A stretch of DNA of 64,000 bases from NCBI GenBank assembly GCA_949752745.1, contig OX457024.1, forward strand, positions 55,597,946-55,661,945, given 5' to 3'. Shown here piece after piece: positions 32,701 to 42,474 of this stretch (within the stretch, counting starts at the first letter, position 1; each line of letters begins with the position of its first letter). Source of the DNA: Protula sp. h YS-2021. Lineage: Eukaryota > Annelida > Polychaeta > Sabellida > Serpulidae. The position numbers were made by a program, and so were the translations under genes. A model generated the notes under the pieces. The model had not been told where the DNA came from, did not search any database, and was given only the letters and a program-made list of their open reading frames with translations.

Positions 32701-33239
32701 CTCCTACTGAAATAAAACTGACACCCCTAGCGAAGTCGAGACCGCCCAAGCAAAAATTGCAAAAATGTGTATTTATGCTACGTTTCTATGTCTATGCTGT
32801 GTAAACTACGCATTTGCCTTCAGAAAGCACAGTTCTGGGTGTACTTAGTTTTATAGCGTTTCGTCTCGGGTGCGTACGGCGCGAGAAGGAAATGATAGTT
32901 CCTTTTTCGGTTGAGTAACTCGTTTTAGGATTAAAGTATGTGCGTGTATTTATTTGTTGTTTCCGTGCTCAAAGTAAATGTTGTCGTGTATATGTGTTCA
33001 GGGCCTTGAGGGCATGTGTTGCGAAATTTTTAATGAGGTTGATAATCTAGCCAATAGAAAGACACCCGCCCCTCTAGTGACTGTCGCTATGTATTATTTG
33101 TTTGCCAAAGATAGGTTAGGTTTAGTGCCTTTGCCAGCCATGGAACCCATTGTTGGAAAACAACGTGCAAAGAGGGTGCCGAGTTTCGGGACAAAGAGGG
33201 TGCCGAAAGTTTACCAATCAGAGCTTCGCGTTTAAGGGA

Positions 33240-33275
33240 ATCACGTGGGGTGTATATAAATAGTCGGGTTTTAGC
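33240..33275 (+). promoter_or_regulatory. TATA promoter, possibly in a Gypsy 3' LTR
   Basis: CACGTGGGGTGTATATAAATAGTCGGG: an E-box (CACGTG 33243-33248) and a TATA box (about 33254-33263), followed about 550 bp later by AATAAA at 33808. U3-TATA-R-AATAAA order downstream of Gypsy integrase remains suggests a decayed LTR, but TG/CA borders were not fixed. Confidence 0.35.
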
Positions 33276-33839
33276 GGTGTGCTCAAGCATTGTGAAAGCA
33301 ACAACTGGAGTACTGAGCACAGAAGAGTATCAGAAGCTATTGAACGAGAAAAGAGGGTGAAAACAAAGGGCCAAAGCAACCATAGTTCGGTTCGTTTTAC
33401 GGGAATATACTAGCATTTAGTGAAGCATTACGGAGTAAAATGTGGAATCTCTGAGCAATTTACCGTCAAATTTGTAGTGTTATTTATATTATCTGGAGAA
33501 GTATTTGCATGTTATTGTTATCTGGAGATAAAGGTCGTCGTGCTTACGGATCATGGGATTGTATCAAGAATATTTGAATGATTTTAAAACACTTGAAGGG
33601 TGTGAGTGCGTTCAGTTTTGCACTGTGATAGAACATGCAATTTACCATTCCTTTTATTTTTTTATCTGTTAACAGAGAATCGCGTTGCCGACAGCGTAGT
33701 GTCAGACAGCTTGTTGCCAGAAGGGCAGCCGGCCATATTCGCGTATTACTCGTCATGTCGTTGCCTGTTCGTGCGTGTGTTGTTCACCTGAAACTCTGGG
33801 ATGGTTTAATAAACATCAAGCTCACTGAAATTTGAAGAA

Positions 33840-35349
33840 ACGCTAGTCCATGCCCCAGTCGTTGCGTTAAAGAGCTGTCGCGTGATTGTGGACGGATGGA
33901 GTGTGAATAAAGTGTAAACAAGCAGGTTGTTGTTTCATTCATTCCTCCCTAGCCAAAAAAAGAAAGGGCACACACAACACTACAAACGTTCCTCCCTTTC
34001 CTCAAGTCACGTATATATATATATATATATATATGCCATCTTCTCTTCTTCTAATCCTGTCTTTTCTTACTAGATCTCAATGCCGTTACGAAGCAGTTCA
34101 AAAGCTTATTCCTCTAATTTGCAATTTAAGTATATACTTCTTCGATTGTAAAGAGGTATCTTTTTTACTTTTGGTTTGTGTATAAATTCTTATGATTTCC
34201 TTAGATATGTTGTTAGAGGTTTGTTATAGTCGAACTATTTGTCATTTTCAGACTTTGCTTTGGTCACCGTTTGCTATTTTATATTTAAATTTGTTTACAA
34301 GATGTTTGTTTTTTCTTTCAAATGGAGTGTGGTGAATGAGCATGCATATTTCTTTGAAGTTGTTAGATTTCCTCATCCAGTATGCTTTTCCGAACAAGCT
34401 TCTTTCATTTTCAAATCACAACGTATTTGCTTTTATTGAAAATGCTAATATCTTATAGTTTTAGTTCAGCACACGTAATTCAAAGCAATTTCCACAGAAT
34501 TCACAACCAGTAATATTTACTAAACACTATTTACATTAAATTACTAAACATTAAACATTTTCAACGTTATACTTGATTGTGTTTCACTGCCGCGCTCGCC
34601 TTCATTTGAGTGACTGAAATTTACTGACTAGCGCTACCGCTCGTAGTAAGGCAAGTGATGAAATAAGCATTGCATTCTTACCTGCCACCTCTGTCTGAAG
34701 CAAGCCTCGTTCTTTTTGTCGTTTGCATGTTGAACTGTGGTTTTGATGGCTTGCATAGTAGAGCTTAGTATTTTCATCAGGTTACTATTGCGTATGCACA
34801 AGCCATGTGGCAAAGCACCAAAACATAAACGCAGTAAATTCCATACTTAAATAACAACTTCTGATAAGTTAAAAGGTACTATAATATAAGTTAAAATACC
34901 AATAGTGCCGCAGTGACATGGATAAGATCATCTTAAAAGCATACTAACTTCATAACTGATGGACCTCTAGGGGAAAACTATATACCATAAAAAGCAGAAA
35001 ACGCTTTTGATTTGCGTTGGTTGATTTGATAGCTTGGATGACAGCGTTGAATGCTTTACAAATATAATCTTACTCGAAAACTAAAAACTATTATGTACCC
35101 TAGATCTAGGATTGTCTTTGCAAATGCTGTAAAACGAACTGCGTTGTTTTAAAATCATCAACGGAAATCAGGTAATAATCATATCATCAAGAATGAACTA
35201 AACTTTATCGATCTCTTTCAATACATGTTCAATAGCTCTTAGCCAAGTGGTGGCGGTGGTTGATGTAGTTCTATGGGCAGGGCGTATGTACTTGATTAAA
35301 CCTTTTAAGTGACATATTTTTTTACATCGTTAACGATTATCTGTTACTT
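33840..35349. other. no gene seen; (TA)n at 34013-34034
   Basis: AT-rich sequence with one short TA tract. No domain, RNA gene or repeat boundary recognised. Confidence 0.5.
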
Positions 35350-36100
35350 AGCCATTTTAATTTCGAAAATATCGGTTTGTAGACCACGAAGACATCACTA
35401 TGGGTTTTTCAATGTGTTAAACATTGGTTATCGCGATCTGTAATAGAAATTTTCCGGGATATTACAACAAAGTAAATTTTGAACGGGTTTCCTCTGTTAC
35501 TACGTTTACAATGCGGTGTGAACCAACCTACCAGTCAGTGTCGCTACAGTTCCAGTCAGGTAATTGAAACATACCCAATCTGGTATGATTCAATCACATC
35601 ACTCCTGCTTATCAATCGCGATCTGATAAGCAGAAGTTTTTCTCTTTTAACAATTTTTAAATTATGACTCAAGGTAAAATACATAATTTTTGGATATTAT
35701 TTATCTTGTATAGTACATTTACGCATGTTGTAATTGTGGTTCACTGACTTTGTTCATTACTACACGTGATAGTTCTGGGTTTTGTTAAATCGATTTCCTT
35801 TCGGTAAATGCTTCCCGGCTATCAAGAACGTGAGTGTGGGTCATAAGTAATTCACAGTGAGGAGATTTTTGAGCGATTTTCTCAGGAATCCTATCTCGAG
35901 GGTTTTTCTCATTGCTAGGATATAGTTTGCATGGAGTCGGCTCTGAAAACAGGAAAATTCCAACTTTCCATCGTCCTTCTTCCCTTCCGCCAGCAACAGG
36001 ACATTGTAGGTCAAGTCTACCAACTCGGTGTAAGCATTGATCACGTGTCCCGGCACGAGGCTTTCCTCCAGCCTCACCGCAAGTGTAGAGCCTAGCAGGG
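35350..36100. repeat. dispersed ~850-bp repeat, copy 2
   Basis: Collinear with 27520-28400: CATCACTATGGGTTTTTCAA, TTATCGCGATCTGTAATAG, GATAGTTCTGGGTTTTGTTA, GAGTCGGCTCTGAAAACAGG. Diverged by perhaps 20-25% by eye. Confidence 0.7.
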
Positions 36101-36506
36101 GTTTGTGTCTTTTTTATATAAATACACACAATTCTGTCATCGACATGGTCGGTCTGGCGGTCTGGCACAAGGCAGGGTTGTATTTTTTGAGTAGCTGTCG
36201 CGACATAACTCGATCGTGTGATCAGTGATTACAGTAGCGGCTCACTCATGCGATCATGCGATGGGTCGCTTCAGTCACGGGCCGTTTACGCTGCGGATCG
36301 GCATTGCCACTACTCTTAACAGTGACACTTTGATGATCTGATGAGTTATTCCTATCACGGTTGTACTTGCAATAGGAAGTAGATGACATGACACGTAACG
36401 CGGACCATCACGTGACAGGTGGACCATACAACGGGTCGTGACTGTCACGAGTCATGTCTGGGACGAATCGTAACTACGTCCAGTCGTCGCTGTGCTGCTA
36501 CGACAG

Positions 36507-36589
36507 ACCCGACCCGTCACGTGGCCGAGTCGTAACCATGTCCAGTCGTTGCAGTGCTGCTACGACTCGGCCACATGACGGGTCGGGTC
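36507..36589. repeat. long hairpin, ~27-bp arms
   Basis: ACCCGACCCGTCACGTGGCC... (36507-36533) pairs with ...GGCCACATGACGGGTCGGGT (36562-36589), with one mismatch and a ~28-nt loop. It sits in a GC-rich island (36240-36680) full of CACGACCCGT/ACGGGTCGTG words. Confidence 0.75.
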
Positions 36590-36889
36590 AGTCACGACCC
36601 GTGGCTGGGACGGACCGCTACTGTGACGGGTCCTGTCTGCGGCAGCTATGTCACGTGCTACTTGCTGCAGCGACATGTATCGACGCTGCGAAGAGCTGTG
36701 CATGTAAAGCGTCTTAACGGGATTGTATCGACTTCTCCACCCTTTTGAAGCTAATATGAAGTGTTTAAGTCTTGTTATGTTTCATTTAATATATTACTTA
36801 TGAACAAGAGTTGCAACTGCTTACTTATGCTTACTTATGTTGTAAACTCAGAGTCAATTCCGGTCTCCTGTGCACACATCAAACTGGCG

Positions 36890-37090
36890 GGTGATCTACA
36901 CACCAGGTGCACAGCGTGTCTTCGTCGTTGTGGCATACAGCCGTGCACACTTGACAATCGCTGCGTTCAATGTGCACATCTGGAGGATTCGCTTTTCTGG
37001 CTTTTTGTTACAAAACAGGAGACGGCTCGAGGACGTACTAAGAGTCGCAAACGCTCGAAAAGCAAGAAATCATCAGCCCCGCAGAAAAGC
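36890..37090 (+). pseudogene. Cys-rich domain fragment of a retroelement-like protein
   Basis: Reads TRCTACLRRCGIQPCTLDNR then CVQCAHLEDS, followed by a Lys/Arg/Ser-rich stretch (RTKSRKRSKSKK). Such C-x2-C...C...C-x2-C clusters followed by basic linkers are common in DIRS/Ngaro-like gag proteins of invertebrates; that assignment is inference. The frame spans 36761-37228 without a clear start. Confidence 0.4.
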
Positions 37091-37094
37091 TCAA

Positions 37095-37415
37095 AATATC
37101 TCTTACATACACGCCAGATTTTGAAAAGAAATGGGATTTTGTTAGTTGCTGCCGTTACTATTAGAATGTGTAAAGGAAAGTTTTCCCATGTATATAATAA
37201 CGGTGGCGTGAATATAAGAAGCTTTTGAGTGTTATATACACGCTAGAATATGACCAATTACAACGGTTCGTACATGGCGTGCATATAAGAAGAGATGTCT
37301 TCTTATATACACGCCAAATTTATGTATGGCGTGTATATAAAACGAATTCAATGCCTATATACACGCCGGTGTGTATACAAGGCGTAAATTGGTCTTACAT
37401 ACACGCCGGTGAGGT
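37095..37415. repeat. cluster of TATATACACGCC / GGCGTGTATATA words
   Basis: About eight to ten copies in both orientations, for example near 37104, 37227, 37274, 37303, 37328, 37356 and 37398. Neighbouring inverted copies could form hairpins. No coding role apparent. Confidence 0.75.
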
Positions 37416-37419
37416 ATGC

Positions 37420-38925
37420 ACAGTTGAGTACATGCACAGATGCGCCCTTGTTATATATCCCTTTATCCCTGTGCATAGGGAAAATATGTAAGAAAATGCG
37501 AAATCCTTTAAATAAACAGGAGCACACCATCATCATTGATGGTTAATAAGCCTTTTTATCCAATGAGAATTAATAGGGGTAAGTATGAGTAAAATTCACC
37601 AGCTAATTTTTTACTTATCGGTTCTATTTTAAAGTTTTCTGCAGTTCTGTTTGCATAAATAACTGGGCATCAAACAAGCCTTGATCTCTTTCAAGAGGAA
37701 CATCTTATTGTATGATTTGATGGATGGATTAATGGATTCATAACCAGTAAAGATCTCAGATACTCGCACAGGTTAGTAACGTTTTTAATACTTAGATTAA
37801 AAAAATTACACGGATTATTGATCTCAGTGAATTGCATGACAATTAGTTTTAAAATTTCCGAGTTCAAATTGAATTGCAATTTATGGACTGTCAATCACAC
37901 GACGCGACAAGAATTGCTTTTCACCAGGACTAGATGAGGGTTCACCCATTAAAGTGTTTTCAAGAACAGGCCATTCTTCTATTTCCAGTGCGATACTATC
38001 GGGAGCCTCCTGTTGGACCTTCTGTTACACAGGAAATCACCATTGTCTGTTTGTGTCGCCAGCCAGACACCTGGGACGCAACTACCGTTTGCAGCACGTC
38101 CAAGGAACGTTTCCACCCGACCTGTGTCACTGGCCCAACGGACAGATTTTTGTGTGATCTGTGCTCTCCATAAGCAATTTAAAAACGAAGAACTTAATTT
38201 CTTGAAGGCGTTTGCTACTTGTGAAGAGGGGGTTGGGGTCAAAACCAAGATATCGGTAGGTCAGTGTGGTAACAGTGTGCTTCGCAATTTCTTTTTTGTT
38301 ATAATGTTATTTCTGTTACACAGTCCTTAGAAATGTAGTACAATTTCATATAATGTGTTTGTATAAAATAAAGAGCGTGGTGATTTGATTTGTGTGTATA
38401 AGAATTAGCTTGCTGAAGATTTACTCAATACAAACATCCCACAAACATTAAAGAAATGAGGCGCATTCTTAGAGGGGGCTCAATCATGCATACGTGAGGT
38501 GCATGCACGGTTGCGCGGGATCAACTGTGAGGCTCAATCGTGCATCAAGCACCAGCATGTATATAATTTATATTTGAACCTTATACACACACCGGTGTGG
38601 TATGCACATTTGAAATCATGCACAGATGCGCCCTTTTGCTATATATTCCTTTATAATGAGAGAGGGGCTCTCAAACATGGAGGACGCAACTGTGCATAGG
38701 AAAAATATGTAAGAAAATGTCAAACCCTTTAAATAAACAGGAGCACACCATCATCATTGGTGGTTAATAAGCCTTTTTTATCCAATGAGAATTAATAGGA
38801 GTAAGTATGAGTAAAATTTCACCACTAGTTTTTTACTTATCGGGGCTATTTTAAAGTTTTCTTCAACTCTGTTTGCATAAATAACTGGGCATCAAAAAAG
38901 CCTTGATCTCTTTCAATATGAACAT
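37420..38925. repeat. repeat segment with an empty transposon site and an internal second copy
   Basis: 37420-37770 and 38600-38925 are two copies of one sequence (CAGGAGCACACCATCATCAT, AAATAACTGGGCATCAAA). In the first, ...GAACATCTTATTG (37698-37710) is uninterrupted. In the second, the 2.36-kb transposon begins at the same point (GAACATC|CTGAACACTCG). Related segments lie at 58403-59165 and 61531-62293, without the ~460 bp found here at 37773-38238. Confidence 0.8.
37934..38173 (+). pseudogene. PHD-finger-like fragment of a transposon protein
   Basis: The frame ends at TAA 38171-38173. It shows CLCRQPDTWDATTVC, then FHPTCVTG, then CDLC, a C4HC3-like spacing with one Cys missing. The preceding MRVHPLKCFQEQ resembles a segment found before PHD fingers in some invertebrate transposon proteins. 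A fragment, not a full gene. Confidence 0.4.
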
Positions 38926-39612
38926 CCTGAACACTCGCGTAACGTCGGGCCGACGTCGAAACGGTATATACCAGGTCTTAAAACGTCGGCATCGGCTTCG
39001 ATGCATCGGTTATAGGTTGGCAATAGTCGAATTTCCATTTTTCCCCATTCGTCGGAAGTTCATCGGTCACCGACGTTGGCCCGATGATTATTTTCCTCAG
39101 TTTAATAGATGTTGGCAAATATTCATCGGGCCGACATCTTTTTCCGACGAACTTCCGACCAATTGAGATTTTTAAAAAAATATTATATTCATATATTATA
39201 CGTATTTCTTAATGCATGTATTATACATACATTTTTATGCATTGTTTATACGTTGGAAATAGATAAACTTCCGACCAATGGTAAAAAAAAATTTAAACGG
39301 ATATTGCATACGTATATTCGTTGCATTTAATTATACTTATATTGTACATATATTTGTATATGCTGGCCCAACGTCTGACATAGACGGACTTCCGACGGGA
39401 CAAAACTTGTTTTTGAAAAAGATATTACTGATGTATAACCGACGCATTACAATAATCGTATAATATACAAATATATCACTGCATCGGCTATACGTCGGAA
39501 ATATACCGAATTCCGACGGAACTTTGTTTGTTTTATTTGAGATATTACAAGCATGTAATATGCATATAAATATATACGTATATTATACATATAATTATAT
39601 TTGTTGGTGAAA
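38926..39612. mobile_element. CGTCGG-rich DNA transposon copy 1, left part (split by the Polinton)
   Basis: Left terminus CTGAACACTCGCGTAACGTC at 38926/38927, followed by many CGTCGG/CCGACG words. It is interrupted at 39612 by the full-length Polinton and continues at 56757. Confidence 0.8.
39607..39612. repeat. target-site duplication GTGAAA, left
   Basis: Directly precedes the AGTAGGTAGG terminus and matches 56757-56762. The uninterrupted site (GTTGGTGAAACGTCGG) is seen in the other transposon copies near 59846 and 62974. Confidence 0.93.
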
Positions 39613-40478
39613 AGTAGGTAGGAAAGGACAGTTTTGGCTCACTTGATGACGTCATACTGTCTGGACCGGAAGTGACGTCATAGGCGTAACCAAGGCGTTA
39701 CCATGGTGATAATGACGTCATCAGTCACGTGACCAATGAAAAGCCAATGAGATCAATGAAGACAATGAAGCCCCGCCCACTTTCTGTCTATCATACTGTC
39801 TGGACCGGAAGTGACGTCATAGCGTCTGGACCGGAAGTGTTGTCTGGACCGGAAGTGTTGTCTGGACCGGAAGTGCTGTCTGGACCGGAAGGTCACGATA
39901 AGCGTTAGGATAGGCGCGGCCATCCATGACGTCATAATGAGGTGATAATGAGGTGATAATGAGGTGATAATGAGGTGATAATGAGGTCATAATGAGGTCA
40001 TAATGAGGTCATAATGAGGTCATAATGAGGTCATGCTGTGTGGCGGCTTCCTAGGGTTTCAGTCGATGATCGTCGAAGTCAATGAAGTCAAGGTTTCATT
40101 TCCGAAGTCAATCGACAACAGACCCTAAAAAGTGATGACCTTCCCCCCCCCCCCCACCCCCACTCGAAATTGTGATTTTTGCATATTTATCCGTTTCAGA
40201 CGATTCTGAACATTTTTCATTTTTTGGGTCGACCTCCCCCCCCCCCCCCTCGAAATTGTGATTTTTGCATATTTATCCGTTTCAGACGATTCTGAACATT
40301 TTTCATTTTTTGGGTCGACCGACCCCCCCCCCCCTCGAAATTGTGATTTTTGCATATTTATCCGTTTCAGACGATTCTGAACATTTTTCATTTTTTGGGT
40401 CGACCGACCCCCCCCCCCCTCCCCCTCGAAATTGTGATTTTTGCATATTTATCCGTTTCAGACGATTCTGAACATTTT

Positions 40479-40509
<31 letters not shown>

Positions 40510-40511
40510 GG
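39613..40511 (+). repeat. left terminal inverted repeat of the full-length Polinton
   Basis: Outer part (39613-39900): five exact TGACGTCA (39647, 39673, 39713, 39812, 39927), five ACCGGAAGTG (39665, 39804, 39830, 39848, 39866), CACGTGAC (39726), two CCAAT and one CCCCGCCC. Middle (39935-40035): nine 11-bp units. Inner (40150-40511): four ~85-bp units ending GGGTCGACC with C tracts, then a T29 run. The right repeat (55981-56756) has three inner units. Confidence 0.9.
39935..40035 (+). repeat. 11-bp tandem repeat ATAATGAGGTG/C
   Basis: Four units with AGGTGA are followed by five with AGGTCA (39984, 39995, 40006, 40017, 40028). Each half-site is 5 bp from the next. The mirror in the right terminal repeat has four TGACCT and three TCACCT. 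Confidence 0.9.
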
Positions 40512-40639
40512 TCGACCATATACACAAGTAAAATTCTGCTGAGTCAGCAATTTTAACAATTTTGAGCAAGTTTGATAAGTTACACACCATATTTTGATTA
40601 CATGGAAGTAGCATAAAAGCATGAGTGAAACATATATGT

Positions 40640-40735
40640 GATACATTCTGCTGAGTCAACAATTTTGAACGAGTATTGAATAAGTTTGAACAAGTTACAC
40701 ACCATATACCATCAAAGTTTTATAAAAGGAAGAGT
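40640..40735 (+). promoter_or_regulatory. gene A promoter with conserved upstream module
   Basis: GTGATACATTCTGCTGAGTC (40639-40658), ACACACCAT, then TATAAAAGGAAGAGTGA with the TATA at 40721-40728, 34 nt before ATG 40755. The same blocks occur upstream of the polymerase on minus (about 54765-54708). A related copy (ATTCTGCTGAGTCAGCAATT) lies at 40533-40620. Confidence 0.7.
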
Positions 40736-40754
40736 GACGAGAAAATACTTCACA

Positions 40755-41189
40755 ATGTCGGCATTACTTCTTGACAGATGTATGACTATGGATGACGTCT
40801 TCAAAGTGAACTATATTGACTATGTGTTTTCAAAGCTTCCTGCTTTTGAATCGGATTGGATGCTGCAAGTGAAGAATTTGCATTTGCATTGGGAAGCTGT
40901 GGGAAAGGCTATTCCAAGAGATCGTTTCATCCGCTCGTTTCTACATGAATGTGAAGAACTGCATTTACTATCAACTTACAACATTGATTTAGCATTTATC
41001 AACGCGAATACAATTTGGGCAACTGACCTCATGTTAGTTGTAGCTACTAGAATTATTCTACATTATGATGATGATGTTCCAAATAATGTATCAGACCTTG
41101 TTCGGTTCAACCATGGACGAGTTGAAGTGAATTCAAAAGTTTGCAAGTTCTTTGAAAAGAAAGCTGACTCAGCAGATAGTTGGGTATAA
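40755..41189 (+). CDS. gene A: lineage-specific Polinton protein, 144 aa
   Basis: Start ATG 40755 is chosen because it is conserved in both arms of the palindromic element and sits just behind the TATA box. The protein looks helical and has no known domain. It shares with genes B and C the order FK..Y.DY...KL, then HWEA, then FLHECEEL, then a DLAF.NA..-like segment, so it belongs to a small paralogous family. Its stop TAA (41187-41189) is inside the TATA box of the next gene. Leftmost gene of the element; role unknown, perhaps an early accessory function given its own promoter. Confidence 0.65.
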   Translation: MSALLLDRCMTMDDVFKVNYIDYVFSKLPAFESDWMLQVKNLHLHWEAVGKAIPRDRFIRSFLHECEELHLLSTYNIDLAFINANTIWATDLMLVVATRIILHYDDDVPNNVSDLVRFNHGRVEVNSKVCKFFEKKADSADSWV

Positions 41190-41194
41190 AAGGG
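41185..41194 (+). promoter_or_regulatory. TATA box of the PC4-like zinc gene, containing gene A's stop codon
   Basis: TATAAAAGGG with CAGCAGATAGTTGGG upstream and GAGTGAACTCAGCAGAGTGG downstream. The TAA of gene A is part of the box. The same overlap exists in the right arm of the palindromic element (13680). Confidence 0.75.
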
Positions 41195-41269
41195 AGTGAA
41201 CTCAGCAGAGTGGAGTCATTTCTCAGCAGACAGTTGGAGGGAGTGGATCATCAATACATTGTGGCAGTC

Positions 41270-41926
41270 ATGGATAACAAGACAAGCAACGCAGCAGCGC
41301 AGCGCAGCAGCAGCAGCAGCTTTAAAATTAGTGCTAACTTAACCATTACTGTGGAGCATGGAGAATATGGGCCATTTCTACGCATCACACGTGGAGAGAG
41401 ATGGTGTGCTTATTCACCATCTTTGTGGAAGATTGTGTGCCAGAGCTTGAAAAATTTACGCGACATTGGCTTCAAACTATACTTAACGCAAACGAAGTGG
41501 CTTGAAGTCATTTCATACTTGGATATGCGCTATGTGAGTTTTGTGTGCACGTCACGGTTTGAAGGGAAAGAATACACACATCACATCAACATGAATGATG
41601 GTGAATGGGAGACACTGCTTCAGGAGATGGACAACATCAACTCAGCCCTATCACCATGTGAGGAATGTCATGACAAGAAAACGATCATCAAGCTGCAAAA
41701 GGATGGTCGGATGAAGGTGTCAAAGCTATCCAAGAAAAGGCTGGCTGAAGTTCAGTTGGAGAACATGAACGTGCAAAATCAACTTGGACTTACCTGCGAC
41801 TATTGCGGTGCTTGTGGATATATGGAGGATTATCAGTGCCACTGCCACAAGTATAATTGCAAGTTGTGTGAACCAAACAACTTCTGCGGCAATTGTGGAG
41901 TACTTAAAGTCAGTGAAGCAAAGTAA
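41270..41926 (+). CDS. PC4-like protein with C-terminal zinc cluster, 218 aa
   Basis: ATG 41270 is followed by a Ser-rich stretch encoded by GCAGC repeats. Residues ~20-60 and ~70-135 form two beta-rich modules, each closed by a W/L helix (LWKIVCQSL; GEWETLLQEM). The second (FKLYL...YVSF...INMND.EW..LL) closely parallels the right-arm protein at 49534-49905. The tail has about ten Cys plus His (CDYCGACGYM, CHCHKYNCKLCE, CGNCG), consistent with two zinc sites. PC4/p15 proteins bind single-stranded DNA and act in transcription or replication; that role is inferred here. It could also be a transcription regulator of the element. Confidence 0.55.
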   Translation: MDNKTSNAAAQRSSSSSFKISANLTITVEHGEYGPFLRITRGERWCAYSPSLWKIVCQSLKNLRDIGFKLYLTQTKWLEVISYLDMRYVSFVCTSRFEGKEYTHHINMNDGEWETLLQEMDNINSALSPCEECHDKKTIIKLQKDGRMKVSKLSKKRLAEVQLENMNVQNQLGLTCDYCGACGYMEDYQCHCHKYNCKLCEPNNFCGNCGVLKVSEAK

Positions 41927-41950
41927 AAGCCCACAAGACACTGAAACAAG

Positions 41951-42453
41951 ATGGACGCATGTTTTAAAAATGCTTATATTGACTTGATGATTGCTAAACT
42001 TGCTTGCTGTGGCACTCCAGACTATCAACTTTATCATTTGGATGCTTTTTGGGATGTTGTACATCATAGTCTTGATGTGATTGAACTGCATTCAAGATTT
42101 CTTGGAGAATGTCATAAAATTGGAATAGAAGAAGATCCTGACTTTGACTTTGATTCTGCACTTTATTCTGCTCGTACTGATGTAGAAGTATATTTCACCG
42201 TAGTGGATCATTTGAGAGATTGTTGTAAAGAAGAAGAGGAAACCGAGCAGCTTTATCAGGTAACTTTAAAGATATAAAAACCTTTTAATCATCTTTGTAA
42301 CAACATAGTGAATTGATAACAATGTTTTTCTTACTAACAAATTTAGTTTTATGTGAGTGGTTTCAACGTAAACCAAGAAAGAACATGATAGAAGAGGCAG
42401 CAAATATATTAAAAGATATTTTATTACAGGAAGAAACCGACATGTCAGAATAA
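41951..42453 (+). CDS. gene B: spliced small Polinton gene, 134 aa
   Basis: Exon 1 41951-42259, intron 42260-42357 (98 bp, GTAACT...TTACTAAC...GTGAG), exon 2 42358-42450, stop TAA 42451-42453. Unspliced, exon 1 would read only five codons past the donor. Splicing keeps the frame in phase 0 both here and in the diverged 148-bp introns at 7169-7316 and 12703-12556. Exon 2 encodes an amphipathic tail (WFQRKPRK, then MIEEAANILKDILLQEE). Paralogous to genes A and C. No enzymatic motif. The acceptor AG here is GAG instead of CAG, so splicing may be weaker. Confidence 0.65.
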
Positions 42454-42474
42454 AACAGCAGAAGCAAAGTCAAC

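Noticed and set aside
38903..39166. Frames repeated at 59143 and 62479
   Set aside because: They lie in the tandem non-autonomous transposon and recur only because the DNA is repeated.
40125..40662. Frames on both strands in the ~85-bp terminal repeat units (also 55847-56262)
   Set aside because: Repeat translations within non-coding terminal repeats; poly-C/T tracts give Gly/Pro/Phe/Lys runs.
42260..42280. Unspliced extension of gene B past the donor
   Set aside because: It adds only a few unconserved codons, whereas the spliced form is in frame in all copies.
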